From Escarpia spicata (Eukaryota; Annelida; Polychaeta; Sabellida; Siboglinidae): a DNA stretch of 64,000 nucleotides. Position 1 is the stretch's first letter. Every line of letters starts with the position of its first letter. Location: the NCBI GenBank assembly GCA_963995525.1, contig OZ023205.1:56509174-56573173 (forward strand). The letters run 5' to 3'. Below the pieces are notes generated by a model. It had not been told where the DNA came from and did not search any database. It was given only the letters and a program-made list of their open reading frames with translations. Both the position numbers and the translations under genes were made by a program. Below, one piece after another: positions 12,701 through 24,128 of this stretch.

Positions 12701-14448
12701 CTGTATCTCCACCCAGGGATCGAGGTGTTAGTCTAGGCAGTAGGGCTGTATCTCCACCCAGGGACCGAGGTGTTAGTTTCTAGGCAGTAGGGCTGTATCT
12801 CCACCCAGGGACCGAGGTGTTAGTTTCTAGGCAGTAGGGCTGTATCTCCACCCAGGGACCGAGTACCTAGTTTCTAGGCAGTAGGGCTGTATCTCCACCC
12901 AGGGACCGAGGTGTTAGTTTCTAGGCAGTAGGGCTGTATCTCCACCCAGGGACCGAGGTCCTAGTTTCTAGGCAGTAGGGCTGTATCTCCACCCAAGGAC
13001 CGAGGTGTTAGTTTCTAGGCAGTAGGGCTGTATCTCCACCCAGGGACCGAGGTGTTAGTTTCTAGGCAGTAGGGCTGTATCTCCACCCAGGGACCGAGGT
13101 GTTAGTTTCTAGGCAGTAGGGCTATATCTCCACCCAGGGACCGAGGTGTTAGTTTCTAGGCAGTAGGGCTGTATCTCCACCCAGGGTCCGAGGTGTTAGT
13201 TTCTAGGCAGTAGGGCTGTATCTCCACCCAGGGACCGAGGTGTTAGTTTCTAGGCAGTAGGGATGTATCTCCACCCAGGGACCGAGGTGTTAGTTTCTAG
13301 GCAGTAGGGCTGTATCTCCACACAGGGACCGAGGTGTTAGTTTCTAGGCAGTAGGGCTGTATCTCCACCCAGGGATCGAGGTGTTAGTTTCTAGGCAGTA
13401 GGGCTGTATCTCCACCCAGGGACCGAGGTATTAGTTTCTAGGCAGTAGGGCTGTATATCCACCCAGGGACCGAGGTGTTAATTTCTAGGCAGTAGGGATG
13501 TATCTCCACCCAGGGACCGAGGTGTTAGTTTCTAGGCAGTTGGGCTGTATCTCCACCCAGGGACCGAGGTGTTAGTTTCTAGGCAGTAGGGCTGTATCTC
13601 CACCCAGGGACCGAGGTGTTAATTTCTAGGCAGTAGGGCTGTATCTCCACCCAGGGACCGAGGTGTTAGTTTCTAGGCAGTAGGGCTGTATCTCCACCCA
13701 GGGACCGAGGTGTTAGTTTCTAGGCAGTAGGGCTGTATCTCCACCCAGGGACCGAGGTGTTAGTTTCTAGGCAATAGGGCTGTATCTCCACCCAGGGACC
13801 GAGGTGTTAATTTCTAGGCAGTAGGGCTGTATCCTCACCCAGGGACCGAGGTGTTAAATTCTAGGCAGTAGGGCTGTATCTCCACCCAGGGACCGAGGTG
13901 TTAGTTTCTAGGCAGTAGGGCTGTATCTCCACCCAGGGACCGAGGTGTTAGTTTCTAGGCAGTAGGGCTGTATCTCCACCCAGGGACCGAGGTGTTAGTT
14001 TCTAGGCAGTAGGGCTGTATCTCCACCCAGGGACCGAGGTGTTAGTTTCTAGGCAGTAGGGCTGTATCTCCACCCAGGGACCGAGGTGTTAGTTTCTAGG
14101 CAGTAGGGCTGTATCTCCACCCAGGGACCGAGGTCCTAGTTTTTAGGCAGTAGGGCTGTATCTCCACCCAGGGACCGAGGTGTTAGTTTCTAGGCAGTAG
14201 GGCTGTATCTCCACCCAGGGACCGAGGTGTTAGTTTCTAGGCAGTAGGGCTGTATCTCCACCCAGGGACCGAGGTGTTAGTTTCTAGGCAGTAGGGCTGT
14301 ATCTCCACCCAGGGACCGAGGTGTTAGTTTCTAGGCAGTAGGGCTGTATCTCCACCCAGGGACCGAGGTCCTAGTTTCTAGGCAGTAGGGCTGTATCTCC
14401 ATCCAGGGACCGAGGTGTTAGTTTCTAGGCAGTAGGGCTGTATCTCCA
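797..14448. repeat. 47-bp satellite-like minisatellite, about 290 copies
   Basis: A nearly uninterrupted head-to-tail array. The consensus unit is GGGCTGTATCTCCACCCAGG followed by GACCGAGGTGTTAGTTTCTA and GGCAGTA, 47 bp. Most units differ by 0-3 bases. Recurrent variants are TCCTAG for TGTTAG, TTAATTTC, GGCAATAGG, TATCCTCACC, CCACACAGG, and a 2-bp deletion (TTAGTCTAGG). Diagnostic variants recur in the same order, showing duplication of blocks of tens of units (see findings). 47 is not a multiple of 3 and the unit carries stops, so the array is not coding. It abuts a retrotransposon fragment on the left and ends abruptly on the right at TATCTCCA/GGTGCC. Confidence 0.97.
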
Positions 14449-14475
14449 GGTGCCGAGCTCCATTCGATTCTTTAT

Positions 14476-14517
14476 ATTTATTATTGTTGGTGTTATTATT
14501 ATTATTATTATTATTAT
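14476..14517. repeat. TTA trinucleotide microsatellite
   Basis: An interrupted (TTA)n tract directly before the pyrimidine-poor acceptor of the next exon. Together with 14449-14475 it is all that separates the 47-bp array from coding sequence. Confidence 0.85.
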
Positions 14518-14553
14518 CTACTTCATAAAGCTGTATGAGTAATCTGTTTGTAG

Positions 14554-16047
14554 GACAAGCACGCGATGACGGTTCAGAACGTGCCCCGCGTGACGGAGAT
14601 GTCGGCCGGCGAGGTGGCAGGCGCGTGCGACGCCCAGTGTATGGACGGCACCCTCGATCGCAGCCCCCACTTCCCGAAGGCAATCGTCGCGCCGACAGGT
14701 GGCTGCACCATGCGGTCGCGTGACGTCACGAACGTCGCCCAGTCGACGCTACCGGAACACCAGCTGCGGACGCGCTTCCGCCATGTGTACGCCGGTCGTC
14801 GCTACGCCGCGCCCGGTCGCTCGTCGGCCCAGTTGGGCACCAGTAAGGTGTTCTCCTGCGTCACCAGTCGCTACCGGACTGACCTCCTGCGCCGGCTGAA
14901 GGAGGCTCGCTCGGTTGACCTGACTGACCAGGGCGGATCGCCGGACGCCAGACGAGCAGGCGACTGGCTGGGTAGCCGCGGTATTCTGGCCCGCTCTGCT
15001 CAAGTGGGCACTGTATGCGGGCAGCGTAATCTCGAGCACAATGGCTTGAATGTTGAGCGGAGTAACAGGCACGGCTTGGCACCGGCCGACAGAAACAGAG
15101 CACTCATTAGACACACGGTGGAGTTTACCAAGGCCACCGACGGCCAGCATCAGCACGACTCGCCAAGGCACGACGAAACACCGACGGCCGCCAATACGCC
15201 GGTGACCTATGCGCGGATCAGCAGCGCGGCCGCAGCCGAGACGGTGTGCTCCTGCCCGGCTGCGTGCCGTGGCCACGACGACGACCATGCCACCGACAGG
15301 CCGTACACAGGCCGCTCGCACCCGGCCCGCCTCAGGATGAAGCTCTCGTCGCGGCTGTCTCACGAGGCCCAGTGCGCCATCAACGAGACCAGGCGAGACA
15401 TGGGCGTATCGCAGGTCGGGTCCGACTCAATGAGCGACGACAAGGCAAAGGAGACGTCAGCGAGCACGGACAGTGTGACGACCGCGGGACATCGACAGAC
15501 CGATGTGACAGCGCCCGTCGAGGACGCGGTCAGTCAGCACTACTGCATCACGTCGCGCCAGGCGCAAGGCAAAGACTCCATTTACAAGATCCGGCTCGGT
15601 AAACAACCGGCGTACATGTCGACCGCATGCCCGCGCGACACGGACAATACACACGCCGGTACACACGTCGCCAAACATGCCGGTACACACGTCAACACGA
15701 GCAACGGCAAACTGTTGACTCTAGACTGTGGTCATCCTGCGCTGATGTCACTGGCGGTAGAAGGAGCGACGCCGTCGTTTAATGTGTTCTCGTCGGGACA
15801 AGGCATTGCGATGTACAATAGCAATGATCGTGGTGCACGCCTCGTGTCGCTGTCTCAGTGCTACCGGACCGTCCCGCTACTGCGTAAGGCTCGGGAACAG
15901 ACATTCGAAATTACCCCTCCCTGGTACGACAGTCGCTACACGGACTACCCCGCCCAAGCCCCTGTGCACACCCCCGTCGAAATGCCCAAGGACATCAAGG
16001 CGCAGGCGGTGCAGAAATGTCGGGACTGGCTCAACAAATACCTATGA
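14554..16047 (+). CDS. Unrecognised protein, probable terminal exon (498 residues seen)
   Basis: An open frame far richer in GC than its surroundings. It can start at ATG 14566, but the sequence TTTGTAG at 14547-14553 followed by open codons DKHAM suggests a 3' splice site, so this is more likely the last exon of a larger gene whose upstream exons lie beyond the 47-bp array. The product is hydrophilic, rich in R, S, T and H, and has no visible membrane segment. Distinct segments include SRYRTDLLRRLKEARSVDL, SIYKIRLGKQPAY, TFEITPPWYDSRYTDYPAQA and the C-terminus DIKAQAVQKCRDWLNKYL. I do not recognise the family. Codon-biased GC with no internal stop over 1.5 kb argues for a real gene; overlapping frames on both strands here are shadows. 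A single-exon start at 14566 is the alternative. Confidence 0.6.
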   Translation, partial: DKHAMTVQNVPRVTEMSAGEVAGACDAQCMDGTLDRSPHFPKAIVAPTGGCTMRSRDVTNVAQSTLPEHQLRTRFRHVYAGRRYAAPGRSSAQLGTSKVFSCVTSRYRTDLLRRLKEARSVDLTDQGGSPDARRAGDWLGSRGILARSAQVGTVCGQRNLEHNGLNVERSNRHGLAPADRNRALIRHTVEFTKATDGQHQHDSPRHDETPTAANTPVTYARISSAAAAETVCSCPAACRGHDDDHATDRPYTGRSHPARLRMKLSSRLSHEAQCAINETRRDMGVSQVGSDSMSDDKAKETSASTDSVTTAGHRQTDVTAPVEDAVSQHYCITSRQAQGKDSIYKIRLGKQPAYMSTACPRDTDNTHAGTHVAKHAGTHVNTSNGKLLTLDCGHPALMSLAVEGATPSFNVFSSGQGIAMYNSNDRGARLVSLSQCYRTVPLLRKAREQTFEITPPWYDSRYTDYPAQAPVHTPVEMPKDIKAQAVQKCRDWLNKYL

Positions 16048-16274
16048 TAGTAGCGGACGCACCACACACAGCGACCAACACTGCTATATGTGATAGTAGC
16101 GGACGCACCACACACAGCGACCAACACTGCTATATGTGATAGTAGCGGACGCACCACACACAGCGACCAACACTGCTATATGTGATAGTAGCGGACGCAC
16201 CACACACAGCAACCAACACTGCTATATGTGATATCAGCGGACGCACCACACACAGCGACCAACGCTGCTATATG
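16045..16274. repeat. 46-bp tandem repeat starting at the stop codon, 5 copies
   Basis: The unit begins TGATAGTAGCGGACGCACCA and ends AACACTGCTATATG. Copies start at 16045, 16091, 16137, 16183 and 16229. The first TGA is the stop codon of the upstream reading frame, so the array forms the start of the 3' untranslated region. Copies are almost identical; the fourth and fifth carry a few substitutions. Confidence 0.95.
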
Positions 16275-16330
16275 TGCGTTTACAAACAAGTCAATGTATA
16301 CTTTGTTTCATTAATATTACTACGTGTCAT

Positions 16331-16418
16331 TCCTCTGGCTCAATAAATACCTGTGATACCATGATGCCTTGCGAACTCGTCCCATGCAGCAACCGATACT
16401 GCTATATATGGGTGTTTT
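16331..16418 (+). repeat. Diverged duplicate of the gene tail with AATAAA signal
   Basis: CTGGCTCAATAAATACCTGT matches the last codons of the preceding exon (CTGGCTCAACAAATACCTAT), and the following bases, ending CGATACTGCTATATA, match the 46-bp repeat unit. The same change (C to T) creates AATAAA at 16342-16347, about 295 bp after the stop, which could serve as polyadenylation signal for the upstream gene. Confidence 0.65.
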
Positions 16419-16873
16419 CAAACAAAGCAAATGCCTAATTCCTTTCCTAATATGACTAGTAGGCCTAATACCCTGTGATATGTTGTCGGTTAATTGTGAA
16501 GCATACATCTAAATTCCCTTAACTGTCGTTAAATTGGACAGAGTCTGAATCTTTGCTTAGTCTTATTATGTTGTGTGAACAAACGTCTGCCCGCTTAGTT
16601 ATCCATAGTTACTGAACTTAAAATAACCTATGGCAGACTTGGTAGACGTACAATTATCGATTTTAAATATCCCCTGTTTAAGTGTCATCAAAATCCAATC
16701 GGTTATTGCGTAAGCATCACAGAACAACAACCTAAACAAATCGCTTCCTGGTAACGTCTCTGGTAAAAAGTAAAAACTGCACGAAATTTCGAAACGTTGA
16801 CATATACAGGATATAGTAAACGCATTTCGGTTATTAACCATAGCATTTAGTGGAAGTTTGTTTATTTACGCAT

Positions 16874-17170
16874 CTACAATACCCAATGTTGATGCTATGA
16901 AGTAGATTACAATACCCGGTGTTGATACTATGAAGTAGATTACAATACCCAGTGTTGATGCTATGAAGTAGATTACAATACCCAGTGTTGATACTATGAA
17001 GTAGATTACAATACCCAGTGTTGATGCTATGAAGTAGATTACAATACCCAGTGTTGATACTATGAAGTAGATTACAATATCCAGTGGTGATACTATGAAG
17101 GACCTTACAATACCCTGTGTTGATGCTATGAAGTAGCTTACAATACCCAGTGTTGATGCTATGAAGTAGC
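16874..17170. repeat. 33-bp tandem repeat, about 9 copies
   Basis: The unit is GATTACAATACCCAGTGTTG followed by ATACTATGAAGTA. Copies alternate partly between GATGCTATG and GATACTATG, and the last ones carry CTTACAATACCC. Intergenic. Confidence 0.95.
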
Positions 17171-18046
17171 TCGGCTTGTATACTATATATTATATATCTG
17201 GAATCAGAACGTCATGTTCGCGAGAACCTAACATATATGTGACTTCTTTTTAACACAAAACATAGTTGGTATAAGTCTACTTGTACAGTGTGCTGTACAA
17301 TAAGGTCGTGTGAAATTTGGGAAAAGTGGGTCCTTTACACGCGGATTGACCTAAACTGGACGTTATTGAATACAGACTAATATATATTGTATTGTCCAGT
17401 TCAATGTTTTGGCTTCGTGTATGCATAACCATGGTACTCTATCTTATTAAATAGTATAGGTCAAATGTATTTTAAAAAGAAGAAACAGGTGAGGACAAAT
17501 TGGGCCCCGTCACAAAGTTATACTGTATCACTGAGCCACTAATGTTGCGCGTGAACGCCCTACTTGCCCGACGTGCCCGCTAGAGACACACGCAGCACTC
17601 TACATACCCTGCTCCCTTCCTGTATTTCAGCACAGTGTAAGAACCTGCCTAAATTATTATTTATGGTGTTGACTATGCCAATGAACTGTAACTAATGATA
17701 ACCAATACGTGGTGATTTAAACAGTGCTGGTAAGCCATGCAAGTTGTACACATACACACTATTAAAGTCTATAATTAATTGTCGTGCACTTCAGCAATGC
17801 CTACGCTATATAAGTCAACTAATTATATTAAATCCATGCTATGCACAGCAACTGCGGCTTGGACTAATTTTGGTCTCTTGCAAATAGTACGTGTTGGTCG
17901 GACGCCATGTTGGTTTCAACGTATGAACAAGCACGTTCGAATAGCAATAAAATATCCTTTATATAAACACAGACGGTTATATTTTTTTCACAAATCCGTC
18001 GGAGGGGCTGAGCTAAATTAATTTTACATGTTCAAATTCATTTCGT
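17171..18046. other. AT-rich intergenic DNA, no gene seen
   Basis: Only short open frames without recognisable similarity; no RNA gene or element ends were identified. Confidence 0.6.
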
Positions 18047-18147
18047 TCACACACACACACACACACTCGCACACACGCGCACACGCGCACACGCGCACTC
18101 ACGCACACACGCGCGCACGCACTGACACGCAGACACGCAGACACACA

Positions 18148-18210
<63 letters not shown>

Positions 18211-18237
18211 ATGCGCCCGCATGCACGCACGCACCAA
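18047..18237. repeat. CA/GT dinucleotide microsatellite
   Basis: (CA)n interspersed with CG steps in the first half, then a pure (CA)n tract of about 60 bp. Open frames across it on both strands are low-complexity artefacts. Alternating purine-pyrimidine DNA of this kind can adopt Z-form. Confidence 0.97.
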
Positions 18238-20734
18238 ACACGAGATCTACCGTTTGCGTACAGGAATATGGCAAGAGTGGTGGCGCCATCTGCCGTATTA
18301 TATAGTGATGCGATCTGTCCCATCAAGCTAAGCCTAGTTGTTCGCGGGCGATGCAAACAATTTAAGCTTATGTTTATGGGAAATTGCCTATGACGCACAC
18401 CCTTAACTCTGATGCATGACACAACTCAACATACAAAGCTACTAACCATGTACACAATACTAGCCGTTTCAGTGATAATCACGTTTAGTTGGTATCCGCT
18501 TCACGTTTGTATTTTTGTGTTTATTTTTTCTGAAATACCAAAATTATGTTATGGTTACCAAATATGTTCTTATGATACATGATTCGATTGCTCACGACGT
18601 GGAGAACACATACAGATTAAGGCAGTTCGTGCATTTGTAGTCTCCTTATTAAATGAGCAGGCCCGAAGGCTGGGAGGAAGGGATGGTTTCATAGTTCATA
18701 CGCACCCCATCGGGGCAAAGGAGTTAGGGTATACGTGGACTTTTGTTTTCCTGTTTATTGTGTCAGTGATCTTTAGGTTTCCTTTAGACGTGCAGTCTTC
18801 TCAATACTTCCCAGACACGTATGCTGGATGCGATGAGTGCGCACGACCGCCCGATGAAGTCAAAAAATTCCATTTTGAGGGGAAATGTTCCTCTTAAATA
18901 GACACGTGTAATGTTTTGTGAACTTCAACGGGGTGCAGCGGGATGTTTTTGGTGAGCCTCAAAGGGGTACAGTTGGGGATCTCAGGGGGGGGGGGGCAAT
19001 TGGAGATTATACACAACTTGGTAATTCGTCCCTTTCTGCCAGCCTGGCCTCCTTCCAGACCAATCGCCATTGATTTTCATTTCCTTGCACACTGCGACAC
19101 CTGTGAAATCAGGACTGTAGGCTGACTGACTGTAAATACATTGTGTAAATATTATGTCCTTACTTTATTATCCGCGACCTTACATCGACAATCGTTACTC
19201 TATTACCCGAGTTCGTGTATCAATAACCGGGAGTAGTTGTGTTATTCACAACGCCGTGTGTACAAAGCTGCGCCTACTCCGTGATTCATGTTTACAAGGC
19301 CAATACATGATGTATAGGACAATATAAGTTTATTGCAGGACTACGTCGTCTAAATTAAATTAACTAAACTCAGACACTTTTACATGTTGACAGTAACGTC
19401 TTGCATACACAGTAGAGTTCTATAGAGTCTAAATGTATTTATTTGAGTATGATTGACGTGGACGTTCCTGTAATTAATGTTAGTCTATCTGTTAACGCAT
19501 CCTGGAAAGGCGGACAAAACCTGTTGGTAAGGTAACACTGTACCTTGCTATACACTGTATGCCTGTACGCAATGGCGCCATTCAGCATAAATCCGTGGTC
19601 ATAAACGATATGTACCTACATGACGAGCCTGCAAAGTAACTTGCATACACAAGTTCTTGGTGGGGTAGTATGACCTAGTCTACATTCTGTAAAAAATAGT
19701 CCTCATCTAATTGTAGGTCTACGTACTCAGATTGTTTAATAATAATGTAAATAACATGCAAATTAAACAAAATGCTTATCAAAAACAGTGTCGTTGACAA
19801 CTATTATGACTGTTTTATTTTAATTTAGTTTGAGTAAAAATGTATGTTAAAAAGTCAACCAATTCATATGCAGAACGGAACAGTTGTCATCGGGTAAAAC
19901 GGGATAGGGGGTCTATGCCGATTCGAAAGAAAATGTTGTCCAGGTGTCGTATGAGGAAAGAAAAACATCTTCCGAGAAAACGCCATCAACAAGGGTGACA
20001 CGGTAAAGACGAATGCTATAATGAGTACGCAGAAGCGACAGAGAAATTGTGACCGGTGTCTGCACTGCACCGAATTGCATGGAAGAATCAAAATGGCTCC
20101 GGCGTCTGTCACGCCGTAGCAATCGACCTGCTATTCTCCCGAAATATTATATTTTCTAAATGACTTTAAATGTCCCATGCATTCAGGCTCTCGCGAACGC
20201 ACGTATGCACGCGCACGCGCACGCGCACGCACACGCCCTATCCCTTTATGTTTCCCCACATTACATATCACGTACTGTAATAACGATGTCTGCATTATTT
20301 CGTGCCATCCAGTGTGAGATTCTTGACTGACCGAGAGCTCACGTGTGCAATTAGGATCGAGTCGCCCGACGCAGATGTTTGTTGAACACGCATACAATGT
20401 GCTCTATTCAATACAGTGGTGCATTAACTCATTATTTCTTCATATCAGGACGTGAGCGATTACGACGGAACTGATTACGTTGCTATTAAGACGCAGTTAC
20501 AACGTGCAAGTAACATTTAAAAAATGACAGACGACCATTTAGTTAAGTTTCGAGACCCTCCGATCCCAATATAATTATTGTAGTTTCGCGCTACAGATGA
20601 GATTATCGATTGTACTCGATTATTTATTGGTGCGAAAGAAATGTATTATTAAATTTCTAGATCTACAAAATTAATTTTACTTTTCGTGTTCTATGAAACG
20701 ATTTCAACTGTAGGATATGTGGCACTATGCAAAC
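18238..20734. other. Intergenic DNA with a G tract and GCGCAC microsatellite
   Basis: A run of G lies near 18987-18998 and a short (GCGCAC)n tract at 20208-20237. Short open frames are present on both strands, none with recognisable protein similarity. Confidence 0.6.
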
Positions 20735-21076
20735 ACACCTACTATAAGTACTACTAGTACTACTACTACTACTGCTACTGCTACTGCTACTACTAATACT
20801 GCTGCTACTGCTACTGCTAATACCGCTGCTGTTGCTGCTGCTGCTGCTACTGCTACTACTACTGCTACTTCTACTGCTGCTGCTACTGCTACCACCACTA
20901 CCGCTACCGCTACCACTACTAGCTACTACTACTAATACTACTACTACTATTACTACTACTACTACTACCACCACCAATACCACTACGACTACCGCTACCG
21001 CTACCACTACTCATTACTGCTGCTACTACTACTACTAATACTAATAATGATAATAATAATAATTATTATTATTATA
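20735..21076. repeat. ACT/GCT trinucleotide microsatellite grading into TAA repeats
   Basis: About 300 bp of mixed CTA, CTG, CCA and CCG triplets, then (TAA/TTA)n. All six frames are open in places and give poly-T, poly-L, poly-S or poly-V tracts; these are not genes. Confidence 0.95.
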
Positions 21077-22267
21077 TTATTAATTGTATGATCATTATTA
21101 CGGTTCAAAAGTGAATACGATAATATTAATTTTAAAGTAAATACCTATGGGTGTACCGGTATGTCCAATGCATGGTTGAATGCAGTTTTAATTATAATGC
21201 CTGAGGACGTATACACACTTTAATGCATTTAATTTCAACAATATAATATTTTATATCCTCGTTTCCACGGAATGTCAAATTATTTGCGGTATGCGTTAAT
21301 TGTTTAATTAGTTTACCATTAATTTCACGGTGATGGAACATTTCGTGTTTCAATAAAACGTTCGTAAAGATGATATTTTATATCAATTTGAATTTAGGAT
21401 ATATAAATGAGCTGCACCATATCAACATTTAGGCATAATCTTAAGTGTGGACAGTTCCCTCTAAGCTGCTGCAGACAAAACCCATTTGTTCGGCTGGGGG
21501 GGTGGGCAAATTGTGAATCACTGTAGTTGTGCAAAACAAGACATGTAGTATATTTAAATTTTACCACATCTAAAAAATTAAATAACCACTGAAAGTACTT
21601 AACACATAGAGCAAAGTAAATTATCTTATATATATATATTGAGGGTTTATATATAGTTCATCACGACTTTACCCGTTTTGTTTACTTCCCCCCTACTCTT
21701 CTCCACAAATAATGATTACACGTTGTTAGTAAACAAACACACGTGGTGACAGTGCATACTCTAATACACATCGCATCATGCTCTGTAGGGCATGCATGAA
21801 ATAGCACAATCCGGGAAGCAATTGGTTATAAACCAATCATCATATATACGGCATACGTATTTACACGTACAACAGCTCTAGCTGTACGTACCTGCCTACC
21901 TAGCCATTCTCGACCAGTCTTGATATCACCCCTCTGTGCAGCATAAATGTGTTGGTTTGATTTGTTCATCCGCGTCGATGAGTTTTTAAAATCAGGTCAC
22001 GCAGTGACTTCAATTTGTATACACTACTTACCTATCGCATGCTTGTATCCTGCATCAATCTAGAAATATTGTGCACGCATGAGGAGAGTTGGATACACTT
22101 GAAAAATTCAACTAAAAATAACGAGGGGAAATCCAATTAACGCGTATGAATACAGGACTATATTCGTGCGTGTATGTTTTCGTGTAAAAATGTACAATGG
22201 CGGCGATGCTGAGAAAGTTGTGACTTTCTAAGTTACAACGATGTGCTGATGTTTGTGGTCGGATATA
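21077..22267. other. AT-rich DNA upstream of the polycystin-like gene
   Basis: No reading frame of note. The last few hundred bases should contain the promoter and 5' untranslated region of the gene that starts at 22268, but no clear TATA box or initiator could be assigned. Confidence 0.45.
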
Positions 22268-22358
22268 ATGCAGCATCGCCACCAAGAGCATGGGATTACC
22301 ATGACTCTACTTTATGCGATTTTGGGGTTACTCCTACTTGTGGATATCGGCGAAGTCG
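22268..22358 (+). CDS. Exon 1: signal peptide
   Basis: ATG at 22268 or the in-frame ATG at 22301 (context ATTACCATGA, a better initiation context). It encodes an N-region with H and R, then LLYAILGLLLLV and a short spacer. The donor is G/GTAAGTAAG at 22359, phase 1. The split codon becomes GAA (E31) with exon 2. Confidence 0.78.
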
Positions 22359-24088
22359 GTAAGTAAGAAAGTTAGTTCGAGTTGGAAAGTATTCGAACGG
22401 GAGTAGTAGCTCAAGTCATGAATCGCACTCACGGCGCTGTCAGTGTCAGCGTCGTTGGCGATTTTCATTGTCATATTCGCGAGTTTGTGGTCATAACGCA
22501 TTACTGTTTCAAAATAGCAAGCCATTCAAAGGGTGTCAAAGAATCTTACAATTGACGCTTAATTTGATTGAGTTCTAACTTTCATTCGTGCGGATTAGGC
22601 AGTTACTTGAGTTAGTCGATACTTGGCTGTGACGGTATGCGTGCCGTGCTCTGAACACAATCAGACTCGAGGCTGAGCAGTGCTTAGAAGTTAGAGTAAG
22701 ACTAAACAGGCGCGAGGAGGGGGTCGGGTCAGTTCGGTTCAAACAGTTTGCCCACAGTGATTTTTTAGACAAAGGGTAAGAACCTTACAACCACGAAGGA
22801 CTGAACATTATTCAGTACTTTTGTTGCTGTAAATGCACACGGGAAAGGTAGAGTAGTGAATAGTGTAATGTTTGTAATTGTATGTTTGTTCATAGTGTTT
22901 GAACTTGAGTACTGTCACTGGCACTGTGTATATTGTTTTCAAAGCCAAAAAGGTGTATTGTGCCCAGTCTCATGGAAAAAATGTTATCATAGACAAGACA
23001 CTGGACATTGTGAAGCAATCCATTTTATAAATTTACAAGACTGGTTGTAACTATTACCCTGATTCTGAAATGTCTGAACTACAACATTATATGTACAAAA
23101 ATGTAATATAGGTAGTACGTTTTCCACGTTATCCTTTAATTGTAAAAGTCTTTCTAAAAATGTTGATAAACTCAAATGTAGTATAAAATCATTAAATTGC
23201 CACTTTGATTGCATAAGTCTAACCAAAACTTGGATTAAAGAAATGGAAAATATTGATGTTTACAATATATGATAGATTATACATTGCTGTCAAAACCTAG
23301 ATTAAATAAAAGAGGTGGAGGTAATGGCATGTACATTTCAAATATATGTTAAACTTAAAAAAAGAGATGATTTAAATATATACTCAAAGGATTGTCCTTA
23401 TGAATAATTATTTATAGAACTTAGAAGTCAAAATTCAAAAAAATACTATAATAACTAACTATTTATAAACCCCTGGATACGAGCATGAATAGTTTTAAAT
23501 TTCAAATGACCGAAAGAAATGCATATTAATGGCAGATTTCGATATAGACTTACTAACAACTGACACTAATCATCAAACAGCAGATTTTGTTCACAACATG
23601 TTTGCAAACATGTTTTGTCCAACAATTAGTAGACCCTACCCACGCTGACACCACAACAAATCTCACATTATTTTTTAGGGGGTAGTGAGGGAGATTTTTC
23701 ATGTTGTTAGCAAAGGTACGTGTTGGAGATTTTTCGAGGCCCGCAGGTGCTACTACTGTGAGATTTTTTGTGGTGACAGCGGGGGTAGGGTTGGAGATAT
23801 TTCATGTTGTTGATGGGGTTAGTGTTGGAAATTGTGTGTTTTACGTGTTTCATGCAATTTTGTATTCAAATTTTAATAAAACATACACTTTAAGTTTATC
23901 ATAATGTCGTTAGTTATATGAGCCCATTTATTGCACTTGTGACACTGTTTAATAATCAAAACTCAGACTCAATTTATTTGACCTGTTTAAACATACAATG
24001 TGGTGAATAATTTAAATAACATTTTGGTAATGTCATGGCGACTCCCAATCCCATTAAGACATATAATGTCACTAGCATAGCAGCCACT

Positions 24089-24128
<40 letters not shown>

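Noticed and set aside
797..14448. CRISPR array
   Set aside because: There are no unique spacers: units abut head to tail, and the sequence is from an animal genome.
18028..18422. Histidine/threonine and cysteine/valine repeat frames
   Set aside because: Translation of a CA/GT microsatellite.
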